Shown here: piece by piece, positions 34,099 to 45,561 of the stretch
Numbering within the stretch: position 1 is the first letter of the stretch
Layout: the number at the start of each line of letters is the position of its first letter
From: Lumbricus rubellus
Lineage: Eukaryota > Annelida > Clitellata > Crassiclitellata > Lumbricidae
Assembly: GCA_945859605.1 (NCBI GenBank)
Contig: OX243827.1
Span: 1,971,295 to 2,035,294, forward strand
DNA: 64,000 nt
Direction: 5' to 3'
Position numbers and translations under genes: made by a program
Notes under the pieces: model-generated
Told to the model about the DNA's origin: nothing
Databases searched by the model: none
What the model saw: only the letters and a program-made list of their open reading frames with translations

Positions 34099-35291
34099 CC
34101 TTCGCCATACGCGACCAAAAAAACTACGTCTTCTATGCTTGGGGGTCCAAATGACCCCCAAGGTATACCTGTTCCTGGGCATGGAATTTGTTAAATTTTT
34201 TTTCGTTTCTAATGTTTTATGGGTCAGGGAATTCATTGCAGCTACTGCCAAATGCGTGACCTTCATGGATGACCTTGAAATTCAAGGTCACATGATTTTT
34301 TACATGACCATACCCTATCTCTGCTACTATACCTGTTAGAACAACGAAGTTGCACATAACGCATCCGTGATTTGGTTTTATCAATATCCTGAATGGGTGG
34401 ATTCTGCAAACACTAATCAGAAGGACAGAAGGAGAGCATTCATGTTGGAAATGGGGAAAAGTATGTGTCTTCCATGGATCGACAGCAGAAGAAGCACGCC
34501 CTGCGTAAGCGTCAGAAAATCGATAAAGCGGGCTTTGGAATACGTGAATCTGCCTGTTCCTACGACAACACAGAACGACACAGTCATCACTCCTCAGAGA
34601 GGAAGATGTCACATGTGCGATCGAAAGAATGACACCAAGACGAAGCACAGATGCAGCACGTGTGGTCAATTTGTTTGTGGTAACCATTCCACACAATTAT
34701 TTACCTGTACCGAATGTAGTTAGATACACTGGCAACAAGTCATAAACAAATTATGAGAAGTGAAACGATGTAACATAAGATGTAACATAACAGATTCCAG
34801 TTGTGTTTTGTTTATATTTTGTTGAGTTCCTTGTACCAAATAACCATAGAAACCAAAAAACTTCGTTGTTCTAACAGGTATAGGCCTAGTAGCAGAGATA
34901 GGGTATGGTCATGTAAAAAAAATCATGTGACCTTGAATTTCAAGGTATTCCGTCAAGGTCAGGCATTTGTCAGTAGCTGGAATGAATTCCCTGACCCCTA
35001 AAACATTGGAAACAAAAAATAATCTTCAAGATACCTTGCGTAGAAGCAGAGATACACCTCATTGTATGGACACTAATGATATGGACATGAATTTCACTCT
35101 AAGATCTCACCAAAATGACGTCACAGCGTCAGAACTAAGCGTCAACGTATGACGTCACTCATACCATTTTGACAAGGAGGAATTTTTAGGAAAAGTCACC
35201 AAAGGAAACTTTTTGGTGCCCACATTTTAGAAAGTTACAGATGAAAATATACCTCTGGGGGTCGATTTGACCCCCAAACGTGTGGCGAAGG
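34099..35291 (+). mobile_element. piggyBac element, internally deleted, TTAA-flanked
   Basis: TTAA at 34095-34098 and 35292-35295 flanks 13-bp inverted termini ccttcgccatacg / cgtgtggcgaagg (one mismatch). Inside each end is a 21-bp near-palindrome built from tgggggtc...gaccccca (34140-34160 and 35256-35276). Farther in, an inverted repeat of roughly 160 bp (about 34190-34352 against 34860-35020) surrounds the only coding remnant, a transposase C-terminus. TTAA duplication plus the Cys-rich domain place it in piggyBac. Full-length elements are about twice as long, so most of the transposase is lost. Confidence 0.9.
34340..34723 (+). pseudogene. piggyBac transposase C-terminal fragment with Cys-rich domain
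   Basis: The open stretch reads NASVIWFYQYPEWVDSANT, then KDRRRAFMLEMGKSMCLPWI, and ends in a Cys/His-rich part: CHMCDRKND, HRCSTCGQFVCGNH, FTCTECS. This is the standard end of piggyBac transposases: a helix with 'R-R-x-F-x-x-x-L-G-x-x-L', then a cross-brace zinc-binding domain that helps bind the element ends. The catalytic DDD core is missing, so the piece is inactive on its own. The frame has no ATG, and the reading is interrupted upstream by the inverted repeat arm. Confidence 0.85.
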
Positions 35292-35295
35292 TTAA

Positions 35296-36300
35296 AACAT
35301 TGTATAAGTGGTGGTTATCACACAGATCACGAGTCTTCTGAACCACCGTAAACCCTGTTATATTAGGCTATATTATATTATTCAAAAAATTTTATGCGCT
35401 CCATGCGTTTGCAGGCGGTTCAATAATGCACATGGGCTACTTAATTTATAACTGCCAACTCAGAGGAACACCCATCCTGCCAAAATAGGAGACACATAGG
35501 CCTAATTTAGTTGTTGATACGGTTGGTTGAAGAAGACAGATATTCTGCCCAATTAGACTAAACGAAGGATTAAGTTATCGGGCAGACTGGAGCCATAGCC
35601 TAATAATGTACGTAGGCATAGCCTACATCGAGAAGGCTCGTAGGCCTACATCGCGCCGTCTAGATGATAGTGGAACTGGCTGTAGATCGACTATGTAAAA
35701 CCATCGTGATTCATGTGGTACAAGTTACAACTCAGACCAAAATCTCGCGCGCACGCACACACACACACACACAAACAAACACACACACCTCCCTTCAACT
35801 TCCATATAGTCACGCACGCACGCACGCACACTGTGACACACACACACACACTCAGGCCAACGGGTACGTTCAACACGCATCTTTCATCATAGGCTAATAG
35901 TTAGGCCTACCGGTAGACTCTGCACTTCTAAAGCGCCATTCGAAAGCCAAACTCAGAGAAACAGCCATGCAATTCACCAGCGCTGCGTCTAGTCAGAAGG
36001 GTTGTCCAGAAGAGTAATGTATCAATTCCACACAAACTCATCTTAATTTTCTTATAGGCCCTACAGCTACATGACTGTGTTCTCACTGAATAATCATTGT
36101 TACACCATGTTCATCCCTCCAATCCAGACGACAAGTCTGCTAGACTTACAATCTTCAATTACTAGGCCTATTATAGGACCAGCGTATAGGCCTACGGGTC
36201 GACTTTGTTGTCACATGAAAGTTATCACCCTGCATTTTTTATTTTATTTTCACGATTTACGTGATTCTTTCTGCCTTTCGGCAAAAATCGTTAGGTGAAC
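35296..36300. other. Intergenic stretch with CA-rich microsatellite
   Basis: It contains no gene. aggcct-type words are frequent. An (AC)n-type microsatellite with cacgcacg variants spans about 35751-35855. A TATA-like tatataag lies at 36303, about 170 bases before the next start codon. Confidence 0.5.
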
Positions 36301-36480
36301 CTTATATAAGTAATAATCGATAGAGGGCACTTAAAACATTTGCGATATAGGTATGCGTAATCTGATTCATTCGTAATCTTTTTCCGCTCTATCTTCTTAC
36401 TTCCTCATAATTATTACATTTTGATCGGTTGTCACAAACTACGCTACTTTTTTATCTTTAATTGTTTGATAATTATTGTC

Positions 36481-37680
36481 ATGGCTAAAACTAAACGGAA
36501 GCGAAGTTCGCATGATGCTGCATTTAAGTTAAGAGTAGTTAAATATGCTGAGGCTGTGAATAACAATTCTGCGGCTGGACGACATTACGGAATTCCGGAG
36601 AGTTCCGTCAGAGATTGGCGCGAACAGAAAGAAGTTCTTGAAAACATGCCTAGAGCGAAGAAAGCTCTTCGAGGTCCAGGGCCATCAAATCCAGAGTTGG
36701 AAAAAGTACTCGCAGACTGGATTATAAAATCTCGAGAAAACGGAATAAATGTGACTAGACGCGAGATTTGCTCACGTGCTGAAGTATTGATGAAAGACTC
36801 GACAGCTATTAAAGATGATAATGGCAGGGCTATCGGTGCATCTGTTGGCTGGTGCACGCGCTTTTTGTCGAGACACGGTCTGAAACTTTGTGGTCGTAAA
36901 GACATTGCTAACAACACGGTAATAATGAAGCGACGTTCGTATGATGTTGCATTTAAGTTAAAAGTTATTAACTATGCGGTTGCTATTAATAGCAATTCTG
37001 CGACTGGACGACATTTCGGAATTCCGGAGAAGTTCGTCAGAGAATGGAGCAAACAGAAAAAAGTTCTTGAAAAACTTCCTAAAACAAAGAAAACTCTTCG
37101 AGGCGTAAAGCCACCAAACCCAGAGTTGGAAAAAGTACTCGCAGACTGGGTTATCAAATCTCAAGAAAATGGAATAGATGTAACTAGAGACAAGATTCGC
37201 TATTATGCGGCTATTCTTTTCAATAAGTTGACATCTGCTACAGAAAGAACTGCAAGTACAGTGAGTGCATCTAATGGCTGGTGCACGAGGTTTTTAACAA
37301 GACACGGTCTCGAATGTAAACGCAAAAAGCGTGTACAAAAGCAGCATAAGACTCTAGAAGAGAAATTTGACTTGAAGGCACACAATTGTGACCTTTCACA
37401 AATCAACGAAATGTGTGAAACTCTGATGACACTTTTGGGAAATCATTCAGTTGATGCAGATAGTCCAGGCATTGCAGATTTGTTAGAGACAGCTCAGATC
37501 AAACAAGAACTCTCTATGGATGAATTAAATTTCATGGATGATGCAGAACTCTCTTTTGTAGCAAGACCTTATGGATGTGCCATATGTAACGAAATGTTTG
37601 AAATGGACAAAGAGTTTCAGAAGCACTGTTACAACCATGGGCGTACTCCACCTCATAAACGCTTTGCTAACATGTTCTGA
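36481..37680 (+). CDS. Protein with two Brinker/CENP-B-type DNA-binding units and a C-terminal C2H2 finger
   Basis: A 399-residue intronless frame begins at the first in-frame ATG (MAKTKRKRSSHDAAFKL). Residues about 8-137 and 150-280 are two copies of one unit: a pogo/Brinker-like helix-turn-helix (AAFKLRVVKYAE, GRHYGIPESSVRDW) followed by a CENP-B-type HTH segment (PELEKVLADWIIKSRENGI, GWCTRFLSRHGL). The repeat offset is 143 residues. There is no DDE catalytic domain, so this looks like a transposase-derived DNA-binding protein rather than an active transposase. A linker with acidic stretches (residues 300-360) leads to a C2H2 finger with C366, C369, H382 and H386. That last part is shared with the zinc-finger gene at 62503-61001. 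A TATA-like box lies at 36303 and AATAAA at 37911. A nuclear, sequence-specific DNA-binding role is likely. Confidence 0.85.
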   Translation: MAKTKRKRSSHDAAFKLRVVKYAEAVNNNSAAGRHYGIPESSVRDWREQKEVLENMPRAKKALRGPGPSNPELEKVLADWIIKSRENGINVTRREICSRAEVLMKDSTAIKDDNGRAIGASVGWCTRFLSRHGLKLCGRKDIANNTVIMKRRSYDVAFKLKVINYAVAINSNSATGRHFGIPEKFVREWSKQKKVLEKLPKTKKTLRGVKPPNPELEKVLADWVIKSQENGIDVTRDKIRYYAAILFNKLTSATERTASTVSASNGWCTRFLTRHGLECKRKKRVQKQHKTLEEKFDLKAHNCDLSQINEMCETLMTLLGNHSVDADSPGIADLLETAQIKQELSMDELNFMDDAELSFVARPYGCAICNEMFEMDKEFQKHCYNHGRTPPHKRFANMF

Positions 37681-37910
37681 GATATGTTTTCACCTTGTGA
37701 GAAACTGATAACTTGAGAGGTTACAACACAATGTGTATTAATTGCATTGCTTTTTTACTTTAGTTATTGACTTTAAGGTCAATGAATGTGATTCTAAAAC
37801 ACATTCAACAATTTTACAACAACATACATGTATTATCATTCTGTAAAGTCTGTTGTAATGGAAAAGACTATGCAAACAAGTTAAAATGAATATTGAATCA
37901 GAATGAAATC

Positions 37911-37916
37911 AATAAA
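37911..37916 (+). promoter_or_regulatory. Likely polyadenylation signal AATAAA
   Basis: A canonical hexamer lies 230 bases after the stop codon of the double Brinker/CENP-B gene and 50 bases before a transposon end. It is the first AATAAA in the 3' region that I saw. Confidence 0.45.
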
Positions 37917-37968
37917 CACAGTCTGTTTGCACTTTTAAAAAATTGTTTGTATCATTATACATAATATA

Positions 37969-38740
37969 CACTGTGTCCACGATAAAGTAGAACCCACAAT
38001 AAAGTGTCATAACTCTATCAAAACAGTTAGGATTTGTCTGAAATTTTAAACACAACAACAGTGACCATATTTACATGAGATCCTAAAGCCGATTAGAAAT
38101 ATTCGTGAGTTTGTCAAATTTATGAGCGTTTGAGGTGCAGCACCGAAAAATGCAACTTTCCAACATGGAAAAGCTGAAAGGAAGTGAAATTCAGCTACGT
38201 ATGGTGTTCAAAATGTAATTTTTGTTCACGAACACACGACCGTAGACGCAGACGCTACTGTTTGATTGTCTCTTCGATGATCACCTGGTCAAATAGCTGC
38301 CACTCTTCAATCAGGGAGCCTACGGTTATCGATGTCATGAATACGGGAACGAAAAACGCGCTACTCCTGTACATGTACCCGGATCGAGGTCTAGACTGAT
38401 AAGCGGCCACAGCTGCGGATATGAAGCCGAGTGTCTTCCGGGACAGCTACTACACTACTACGTCTATGGTCGTGTGTTCGTGAACAAAAATTACATTTTG
38501 AGCGCCATTGATAGCTGATTTTTGCTTCCTTTCAGCTTTTCCATGTTGGAAAGTTTCATTTTTCGGTGCTGCATCTCAAACGCTCATACATTTGGCAAAC
38601 TCACGAATATTTCAAATCGGCTTTAGGAACTCATGTAAATATGGTCACTGTTGTTGTGGTTAAAATTTCAGACAAATCCTAACTGTTTTGACCGAGTTAT
38701 GACACTGTATTGTGGGTTCTACTTTATCGTGGACACAGTG
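37969..38740. mobile_element. Foldback/long-TIR element with TA duplication, copy 1
   Basis: Termini cactgtgtccacgataaag and their complement, continuing as inverted arms of nearly 280 bp, are flanked by TA on both sides (37967-37968, 38741-38742). The arms match the second copy at 40574-41355 closely. The central spacer of about 230 bp has no recognisable transposase. TA duplication suggests the Tc1/mariner group, non-autonomous. Confidence 0.85.
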
Positions 38741-40573
38741 TACATTGGATAGGATATCTATTGTATCGTAACTATGTAGCACCTTTCGCAGAATGACTTC
38801 AGAAGTGCTCTCAGCACAGAAACTCCACTGGAAAGAAATTTCTGCATTTAAGGAAAGAGAAAGTGATGAGGAAACATCAGTTATTAGCCCTTAGCGGGTT
38901 ATTCCAAATAAGAGAGTAAATAAGAATATTCTTTATTTGACCACTAGCAAATGCACAGTAGTTTACAGAGAAAATAAATAATAGAAAACATTCATTAGTG
39001 TGGTTCACAGATACATGGCAAAAAATAAAGTTTAAGCTAAAAACCAGGGCACCCTCTCCGTTGGTTAGACCTATCAATAGTATTATTGAGACAAAATTTC
39101 AGCTTCCTAATCCAACTGGAAGTCGGTGCTCAACGACTTGTTACTTTGCATGGGCCAATGAATAGACGTTAATTGTAGAAATAAATGTGTCGAGCATAAT
39201 ATATTCTCGTACAATTGTGTTTTATTTCAAGATAAATCCAACACTACTGTAACATGACAATATGTGTGATACTTAAACAGTTGGTCAGCTTGAAATCTAA
39301 AATTTTAGTACGTTTTAAATATGGAAAGTGTCAAAAAATGTGAAAAAGCATTGTTAAATACGTGAATGTCTATTGTTTGCCTTTTATGACTCCAACACTT
39401 GATGCAATCTAATACTCAAGAAGGCTTTGCAAGCATGGTGTCAACAGCAGATTTCTCTGTTGATTGAGTGGGTACAGCTTTCTTATTTGCCTTGACCAAT
39501 TGGATAAAATACAGCTTTTTTCTTTATCAGTTGAATTTCGCGAAAAACTTCACACTTATCTCAGCCGTGTCGTTTACCATGCATGCACTCTCAATTGCTG
39601 ACTTCAGTCTCTGCCCTGGTGATAATCCTCATTCTCAATCCACTGCTCTGGTGTAAGTGTAAAAAGGGGTTCACCAAACTTCAGGCGTGGAAGTAGTGTC
39701 AGTGTTCGCTCTGTTACAAAGTCGCCCACAATCCCTCCAACATCCATTCACCAGGATTTAAAGTCATTCCGTGAAATATCTTCACCTTATCTGTTATAAC
39801 AGGTAGTTGACAACATAACAGTTCAGCTCATCTGAAAGGTACTAAGTACCGTCAATTTTCTAGGACATTCATGGCCGCAACGTTGACCTCCTATAGGTAA
39901 TAGTCACCTGAATCATATTTTCCTAGATCAATCAAAATTGACAGATCTTGTTCTGGAGTATCATCAGCAAGAGGAGGCATTTGTCTGTGCCTCTGAGAGA
40001 AAAAGGGAACCAAATGAGTTGAAATCACACAATGGATGAATCTGAGTTTCTCCCTACTTCCTCAGATTGAATACGTCACGTTGATTACTAAATCGATATA
40101 TTTTGATGGTGTACAGTAACCTGGCCATTCAATGTGCATAGTAAATTGTGCTTTCCAGTTTCTTATTGAGGGCTGACTTCCAAGGACAACCATTGACATC
40201 TCGATGATTTTTTGTAGTCATCTCTTAAAATGACTTATTTTTCAGCAGACTACTCGAGAAAACAGAATGCTCTCTCATTGGAGGCTTCAGTAACGGATAC
40301 GACTTCTAGTACTCGGATGTTGCCACGAGTCACACTATCCCACACAGCTTTGAATCTCTAAAAGATAGGATTATATTTTGAATTAGATGGACTTCCATCA
40401 TTAGCTCGGCCTATAATATCTCCGGTAGTCTTTTTTGACTCATCTCAAATCCTGCCTATCTCTTGGAGTTGCTTGCAATGCATGAGACTGCTTCTAGAAG
40501 ACTCTTGCTGAAAGAATCACTCTATAAATGGTTAAATACAGCTTAATATAATAAACTATAACATGTTGTTATA
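38741..40573. other. Stretch between foldback elements; possible antisense remnant
   Basis: No intact gene. On the minus strand around 39450-39990 fragments such as FHGMTLNPGEWMLEGLWA and KFGEPLFTLTPEQWIENED appear in shifting frames. They look like the end of an uncharacterised TE-associated protein, but this is weak. Confidence 0.3.
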
Positions 40574-41355
40574 CACTGTGTCCACGATAAAGTAGAACCC
40601 ACAAGAAAGTGTCATAACTCGGTCAAAACAGTTAGGAATTGTCTGAAAATTTAAACACAACAACAGTGGACATATTTACACACGATCCTAAAGCCGATTA
40701 GAAATATTCGTGAGTTTGCCAAATTTATTAGCGTTTGAGATGCAGCACCAAAAAATGGACATTTCCAACATGTAAAAGCTGAAAGGAAGCCAAATTCAGG
40801 CATAAATGGTGCTCAAAATGTCATTTTTTACGAACACACGACCGTAGACGTAGTAGTGTAGTAGCTGTCCCGGAAGACACTCGGCTTCATATCCGCAGTT
40901 CTGGCCGCATAGCAGTCCAGACCTCGATCCGGGTGCATGTACCGGAGTAGCGCATTTTTCGTTCCCGTATTCATGACATCGATAACCGTAGGGTGCGTCT
41001 GATTGAAGAGTGACAGCTGTTTGACCAGGTGATCATCGACCGGACCATCAAACAGTAGCCTCTACGTCTATGGTCGACGATTGGTCGTGTGTTCGTGAAC
41101 AAAAATGACATTTGGAGCACCATTTATAGCTGAATTTTGCTTCCTTTCAGCTTTTGCATGTTGGAAATGTCCATTTTTCGGTGCTGCATCTCAAACGCTC
41201 ATAAATGTGGCAAACTCACGAATATTTCTAATCGGCTTTAGGATCTCATGTCACTATGGCCACTGTTGTTTTGTGTAAAATTTCAGGGAAATCCTAAACA
41301 TTTTGACCGAGTTATGACACTTTATTGTGGGTTCTACTTTAACGTAGACACAGTG
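40574..41355. mobile_element. Foldback/long-TIR element with TA duplication, copy 2
   Basis: It has the same termini and arms as copy 1, with TA at 40572-40573 and 41356-41357. The central spacer (starting gtagtagtgtagtagctgtc) is the reverse complement of the spacer of copy 1. Because the arms are inverted repeats, opposite insertion and internal inversion cannot be told apart. Confidence 0.85.
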
Positions 41356-41380
41356 TAGATTCAGATTATCCCAGCTTTAA

Positions 41381-43319
41381 CCCATTAGAGCCCAAGCTTT
41401 TCCCCGATGGCCAATCTTTATGATACTTGGAAATGTGACTAATGATGCTAATGTAAGGTCCAGGGAACATTAATTTATATAATTCAGCTATTGGCCGCTA
41501 GATGGCGAGCTGTTCCCATTTGGGAACAATGGGCACATATGGTACTGTGTTCCCATTTGGGAACACCATGCAAATTCATCACATATGACGTGTTCAATTT
41601 GCTGTTTGCAGTTACTTCACAGTTATTTTTTATGAACATCACACAGCATGATTTGATTGTGGAAAATAGAGACACAATTGTTGATGTTACTAGCTATCAG
41701 ACGTCATAAAACAGTGAAAATGTTAGAATTTCCATGCCAAAGGTGTTATTCTGCAACTGAACAACAATTATTCAAACAATCCAACACATTTTACCGTGCC
41801 TACCCATATTATTAGACTCAAATCTACATGTAATATGTATGTAATAGGTACATGTATGTACATGCATGTATGCATACATGTATATATTTATATGTATGCA
41901 TGTATGTACGTATATGACTATATGTATCTATATATGTCTGCATATCTATTCAATGCATAGATGTATAATATATGCATGCATGTATGTAAGTATGTATGCA
42001 TATATGTATGCGTGGCACTTTGTGTGCATGCATGTATGTATGTATGTATGTATGTATGTATACCTTATGTATGTATGTATGCATGTATGTATGTATGTAT
42101 GTATGTATGTATGTATGTATGTATGTATGTATGTATGTATGTATGTATGTATGTATGTATGCAATAGGTACGTATGACATTGTATGTGTGTTTTATGGAT
42201 TATAATTCGTGTGTATGTATGTATGCATGTATGTAATACATACATGCGTACATACCTACATACATACTATGTATGTATGCATATATGTATGCATATAGGT
42301 CTGTATCTATGTATGTAATATTTATGTAGCCTATGTATGTATGCATGCATGTATATATGGATAATGGATATATGTTTGCATATATGTATACATGTAATAT
42401 GTATGTATGTGTGTGTATGTATGTACATGTATGCATCTATGTATGTACATGTATGCATATATATATGCATATATGTTTTGCTCTGTTTGTTTGTTTGTAT
42501 GTATACATGCATCTAGCTCGAGTCTAATAATATGGGTAGGCACAGTAAATATTTAGAATATTGATTTGTCACTCTGCCTATAATATTGGATACATTGCAT
42601 TAGAAACCTCTACTAAGTGACCAAACTGCTCAATGTCATCACACATGCTATCTTCATCAGAATGTATCATGGCAATCACCACTGACAAGGATAACTTACC
42701 CTGTGGCATCTGGAAAAAGCAATTTACACTAAGACATATAAGGCGATTACCTAATAATCTCATTTTTCTTCAGGAAAAATATGAAGGGCGCTATATAAAT
42801 TCTTGTAATGATTCAGTGAATGAATGAACAACTGAATGAATGAATACTGATGGCAGTAGTGGACTCGATGTGGAGTTTTCAAGGACTAAGTTATGTATTT
42901 CTCTACCATGTTCCCAAATGGGAACACAGTACCTGATGTGCCCATTGTTCCCATTTGGGAACATCACATGTTTTCCAAACATTTCTACTCCAAAACATTT
43001 GACTTTTAAATTCACATTTGGCACAGTAGTTGCTATATTATGCAACACTTAAATCCCATAAGCACTTTTAAAATATGAAATTTCTTTCCTTTTGTGTAAA
43101 CCAAAAAACCAAAACAGTCGAATTTTGACAAAAACTCGCAACTTCAAAGATGGCTGCCACATACAAAACATTTCTACAAACTCATTATTAGGCTAAAATA
43201 TTGTACCTAGACTATTTAACAGTCAATAGATGCAAACAGGAACAAAATTGAACAAAACGCTAATTTTATATTTAAATCCGCCCGAGTGTTCCCAAATGGG
43301 AGCAATGGGCGCTAATGGG
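41381..43319. mobile_element. piggyBac-like non-autonomous element, TTAA-flanked, with ATGT microsatellite
   Basis: TTAA (41377-41380, 43320-43323) flanks 14-bp inverted termini cccattagagccca / tgggcgctaatggg (13 of 14 match). Subterminal near-palindromes tgttcccatttgggaaca occur at 41511-41528, 41548-41565, 42909-42926, 42946-42963, and once with a mismatch at 43287-43304. The middle is a long (ATGT)n-type array. No transposase is seen. An L2-like tail fragment lies at 42784. TTAA preference and layout fit piggyBac. Confidence 0.8.
41830..42510. repeat. (ATGT)n tetranucleotide microsatellite
   Basis: The array is pure at 42062-42160 and interrupted elsewhere. The long open frames it produces on both strands (MYVCMYVC and HTYIHTYI-like) are low-complexity artefacts. 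Confidence 0.95.
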
Positions 43320-43323
43320 TTAA

Positions 43324-43780
43324 TATGATGAAACAATAGCAAGGAATAACTTGGTTAAAGACTGCCAGCATACTGCACAGTTTCTGGTAGGTTAATCTAG
43401 TAGGCTACACACGATTTATGATCTCGTTGGGGGACTCTCAAGATGTTCTCGAAATCCAAGAACAATTTTACACAGTTATTTGCGTATCATTTACGTACAG
43501 TCGTACATGGATACAAAAGGCAACTTTTTCCTCGCTATTACAAACTCATAATAGGCCTAATTATGAAAAAATATATATTTTCGATCCACCCTAAAGGTCA
43601 GCCCTCTCCACGAGTTACGATCTCCAGCCGCGTCTCTAAATTCCTTAAAGTTCATTCTCGTTACCTCATGTATTTCGTCCATCCACCTCCTTCTTGGGCG
43701 TCCCCTCCTCCGTCGTTCCTCTAAGCAGGCCAGCAAGTCTACGGAACATTAAATTTGAGTCACCAACACTGGTGTGTGAA
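43324..43780. other. Stretch without a recognisable gene
   Basis: One 93-codon frame (43443-43724) has no motif. No repeat structure seen. Confidence 0.3.
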
Positions 43781-43829
43781 TACGAATGTTGATGCCTACG
43801 GATGGATGACGAATTGAGGATCCTAACGG

Positions 43830-44000
43830 TGGAAGTGAGCTGCTTCTGGAAGAAACTTACGAGGAAGACTAGACGAGGCAGGATTCGTGATGAGGTATAA
43901 TGTGGAAGAAATTTGGACAGAGAGAAACACAGGCAGATAAGAACAGAAAAAGAGGACTGACTTTATTTGGCCGTGTGGAAAGAATTGACAACAAATAATA
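43830..44000 (+). pseudogene. LINE ORF2 C-terminal remnant
   Basis: The frames read RGRIRDEV and, after a shift, RGLTLFGRVERIDNK. This resembles the 'D-R-x-R-N-E-E-I' then 'R-x-L-x-W-F-G-H-V-x-R-M-D' end found in many non-LTR RT proteins. A sister remnant lies at 49975-50150. Confidence 0.45.
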
Positions 44001-44115
44001 ATAACCGTAATCTCAAAATGTCTAGGGCGTCACTCGGAAGTTAAGCGCAGGGCACCAGCTTACTCACGTGTTTCACGTGTTATCAGTGTTTCTCTCTGTC
44101 CAAGTTATACAAAAG

Positions 44116-45561
44116 GGTAAACGTGTAGTTTAGCATCGTAAATTATTTTCACGCTTATAATGGCACGAAAAGAGTCTTAAAATATTTCTGCCAACGTGCT
44201 ATTGCCTAACTGATGTATTATTATACTTCGAATTTTTTAAAAAGAAGGAAATCGATTGAAAAATTGTAATATTTGGTCATAACAAACCGCCAATCGAAGT
44301 TGTTTTTCAATTATGACCCTTTCCGGAAGTTGCGTGCGTCAAGTGTGCAATACGACAGCACGCAAAATAAATAAGTAAGTAAGTCAAAGTCCAGCTTTTT
44401 CAATTGCATCAGTTGTTTTATGAATCCAACTTCTGCTTCAATAATAATTATTTGTATCAATGATCAATCCAGCTCCAATTTAAGCTAGAATATTTTTATT
44501 AATCCAGCTTCTGCTTCTCACCCGTTATTTTCGTCAATCCAGCTTCTATTTCAGATATAAAAATACCACCATCCAGCTTCCATTACTGAAGCGTTTTTTC
44601 ATTAATCGGGCTTCTATTTCAGATTTAGTAGCGCCTTCATCCAGCTTCCATTTATCATTTTGAACTTAGGACCGAAGTTTTGACGTAGGCCTACACGTCG
44701 ATGGTTTGGGCGCGTACCCCAACTTCCGGTGGTAAAACTGTATTTTAGCGTATTTTATTCTCTCAAAATCGATATCATGTATTTTAGCGTATTTTATTAT
44801 TTAGCGTATGTATTTACATATTTCGCTGATGAATCGTTATAACTGTTCATATTTCTTTTGAAAAGTATATTGAAAGCTGGATTGGTGAAAACTTTTTGGT
44901 GAAATAGAAGCTGAATTGATGAAAAAACACTTGAGAAATGGAAGGTGGATTAAGGTATCTAATGGCTGACATAGCAGCTGGATGGGCAAAAATAACGCTA
45001 GAGAAATGGAAACGGAACTGATGAAACGATTTCTTGAGAAATAGAAGTTGGATTGATGAAAATTATTTTCCTTAAATAGAAGCGGGTTGCTGAAGATATA
45101 CTTAATGAAATGAGAGCTTGGCTGATGACAAATAATTGTTATTTAAATAGAATCAGGATTGATGAAAAAATTGTTGCTGCAACATAAGCTGGATTGCCGA
45201 CAGTGATACATTCCAAGGTAGAAGTCGGATTGATGAAAATACCTGCGGAAGTTCGAAAACGCACACAAACAATAAAATACGCTATTTATTTTGACCTAAG
45301 CGGTTTCGAATAAAATACGCTAAAATACAGTTTTACCCTTCCGGTCATATGTTGTGGTTCAATGGCGAATCGAGCGGCGATTTCGCATGGGAAATGTGAC
45401 ATCTTAAAAGCTCATTTTATGTCAATATTCTTGTTCCTAACAAATCTTAAGTATGCGGTTCGATGACTTGGTCAAATATACGCTGTTAGGAATAATTTGC
45501 TGCGCTTTTTGAATCATTATTAGCGTGAAAATAATTTACGATGCTAAACTACACGTTTACC
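44116..45561. mobile_element. Composite MITE, outer element copy 1, 40-bp TIRs, 8-bp TSD
   Basis: Termini ggtaaacgtgtagtttagca are matched by a perfect inverted copy about 40 bp long at the other end. The 8-bp duplication tacaaaag is perfect (44108-44115 and 45562-45569). An inner element (44731-45337) sits inside. Much of the body is the aagctggattgatgaaaa minisatellite. Compared with the copy at 56933-58379 I found by eye only one base change (44576/57393) and one homopolymer indel. This copy therefore inserted recently, with the inner element already aboard. Confidence 0.9.
44731..45337. mobile_element. Inner MITE nested in the composite, 30-bp TIRs, 8-bp TSD
   Basis: Termini ggtaaaactgtattttagcg are inverted at both ends. 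The perfect 8-bp duplication cttccggt lies at 44723-44730 and 45338-45345, so the outer element's original sequence can be read as continuous across it. The 607-bp body holds about a dozen units of the 36-bp minisatellite. It is closely related to 27990-28605. Confidence 0.9.

Noticed and set aside
35751..35870. Open frame with His/Thr repeats
   Set aside because: Caused by the CA-rich microsatellite.
36421..36480. Upstream extension of the double Brinker/CENP-B protein by 20 codons
   Set aside because: The extension begins at TTG, is hydrophobic and unlike the family's start. The ATG at 36481 is followed by the expected basic MAKTKRKRSS.
41866..42543. Long open frames on both strands across the ATGT array
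   Set aside because: Low-complexity translations of a tetranucleotide repeat (Met-Tyr-Val-Cys and His-Thr-Tyr-Ile patterns), not genes.
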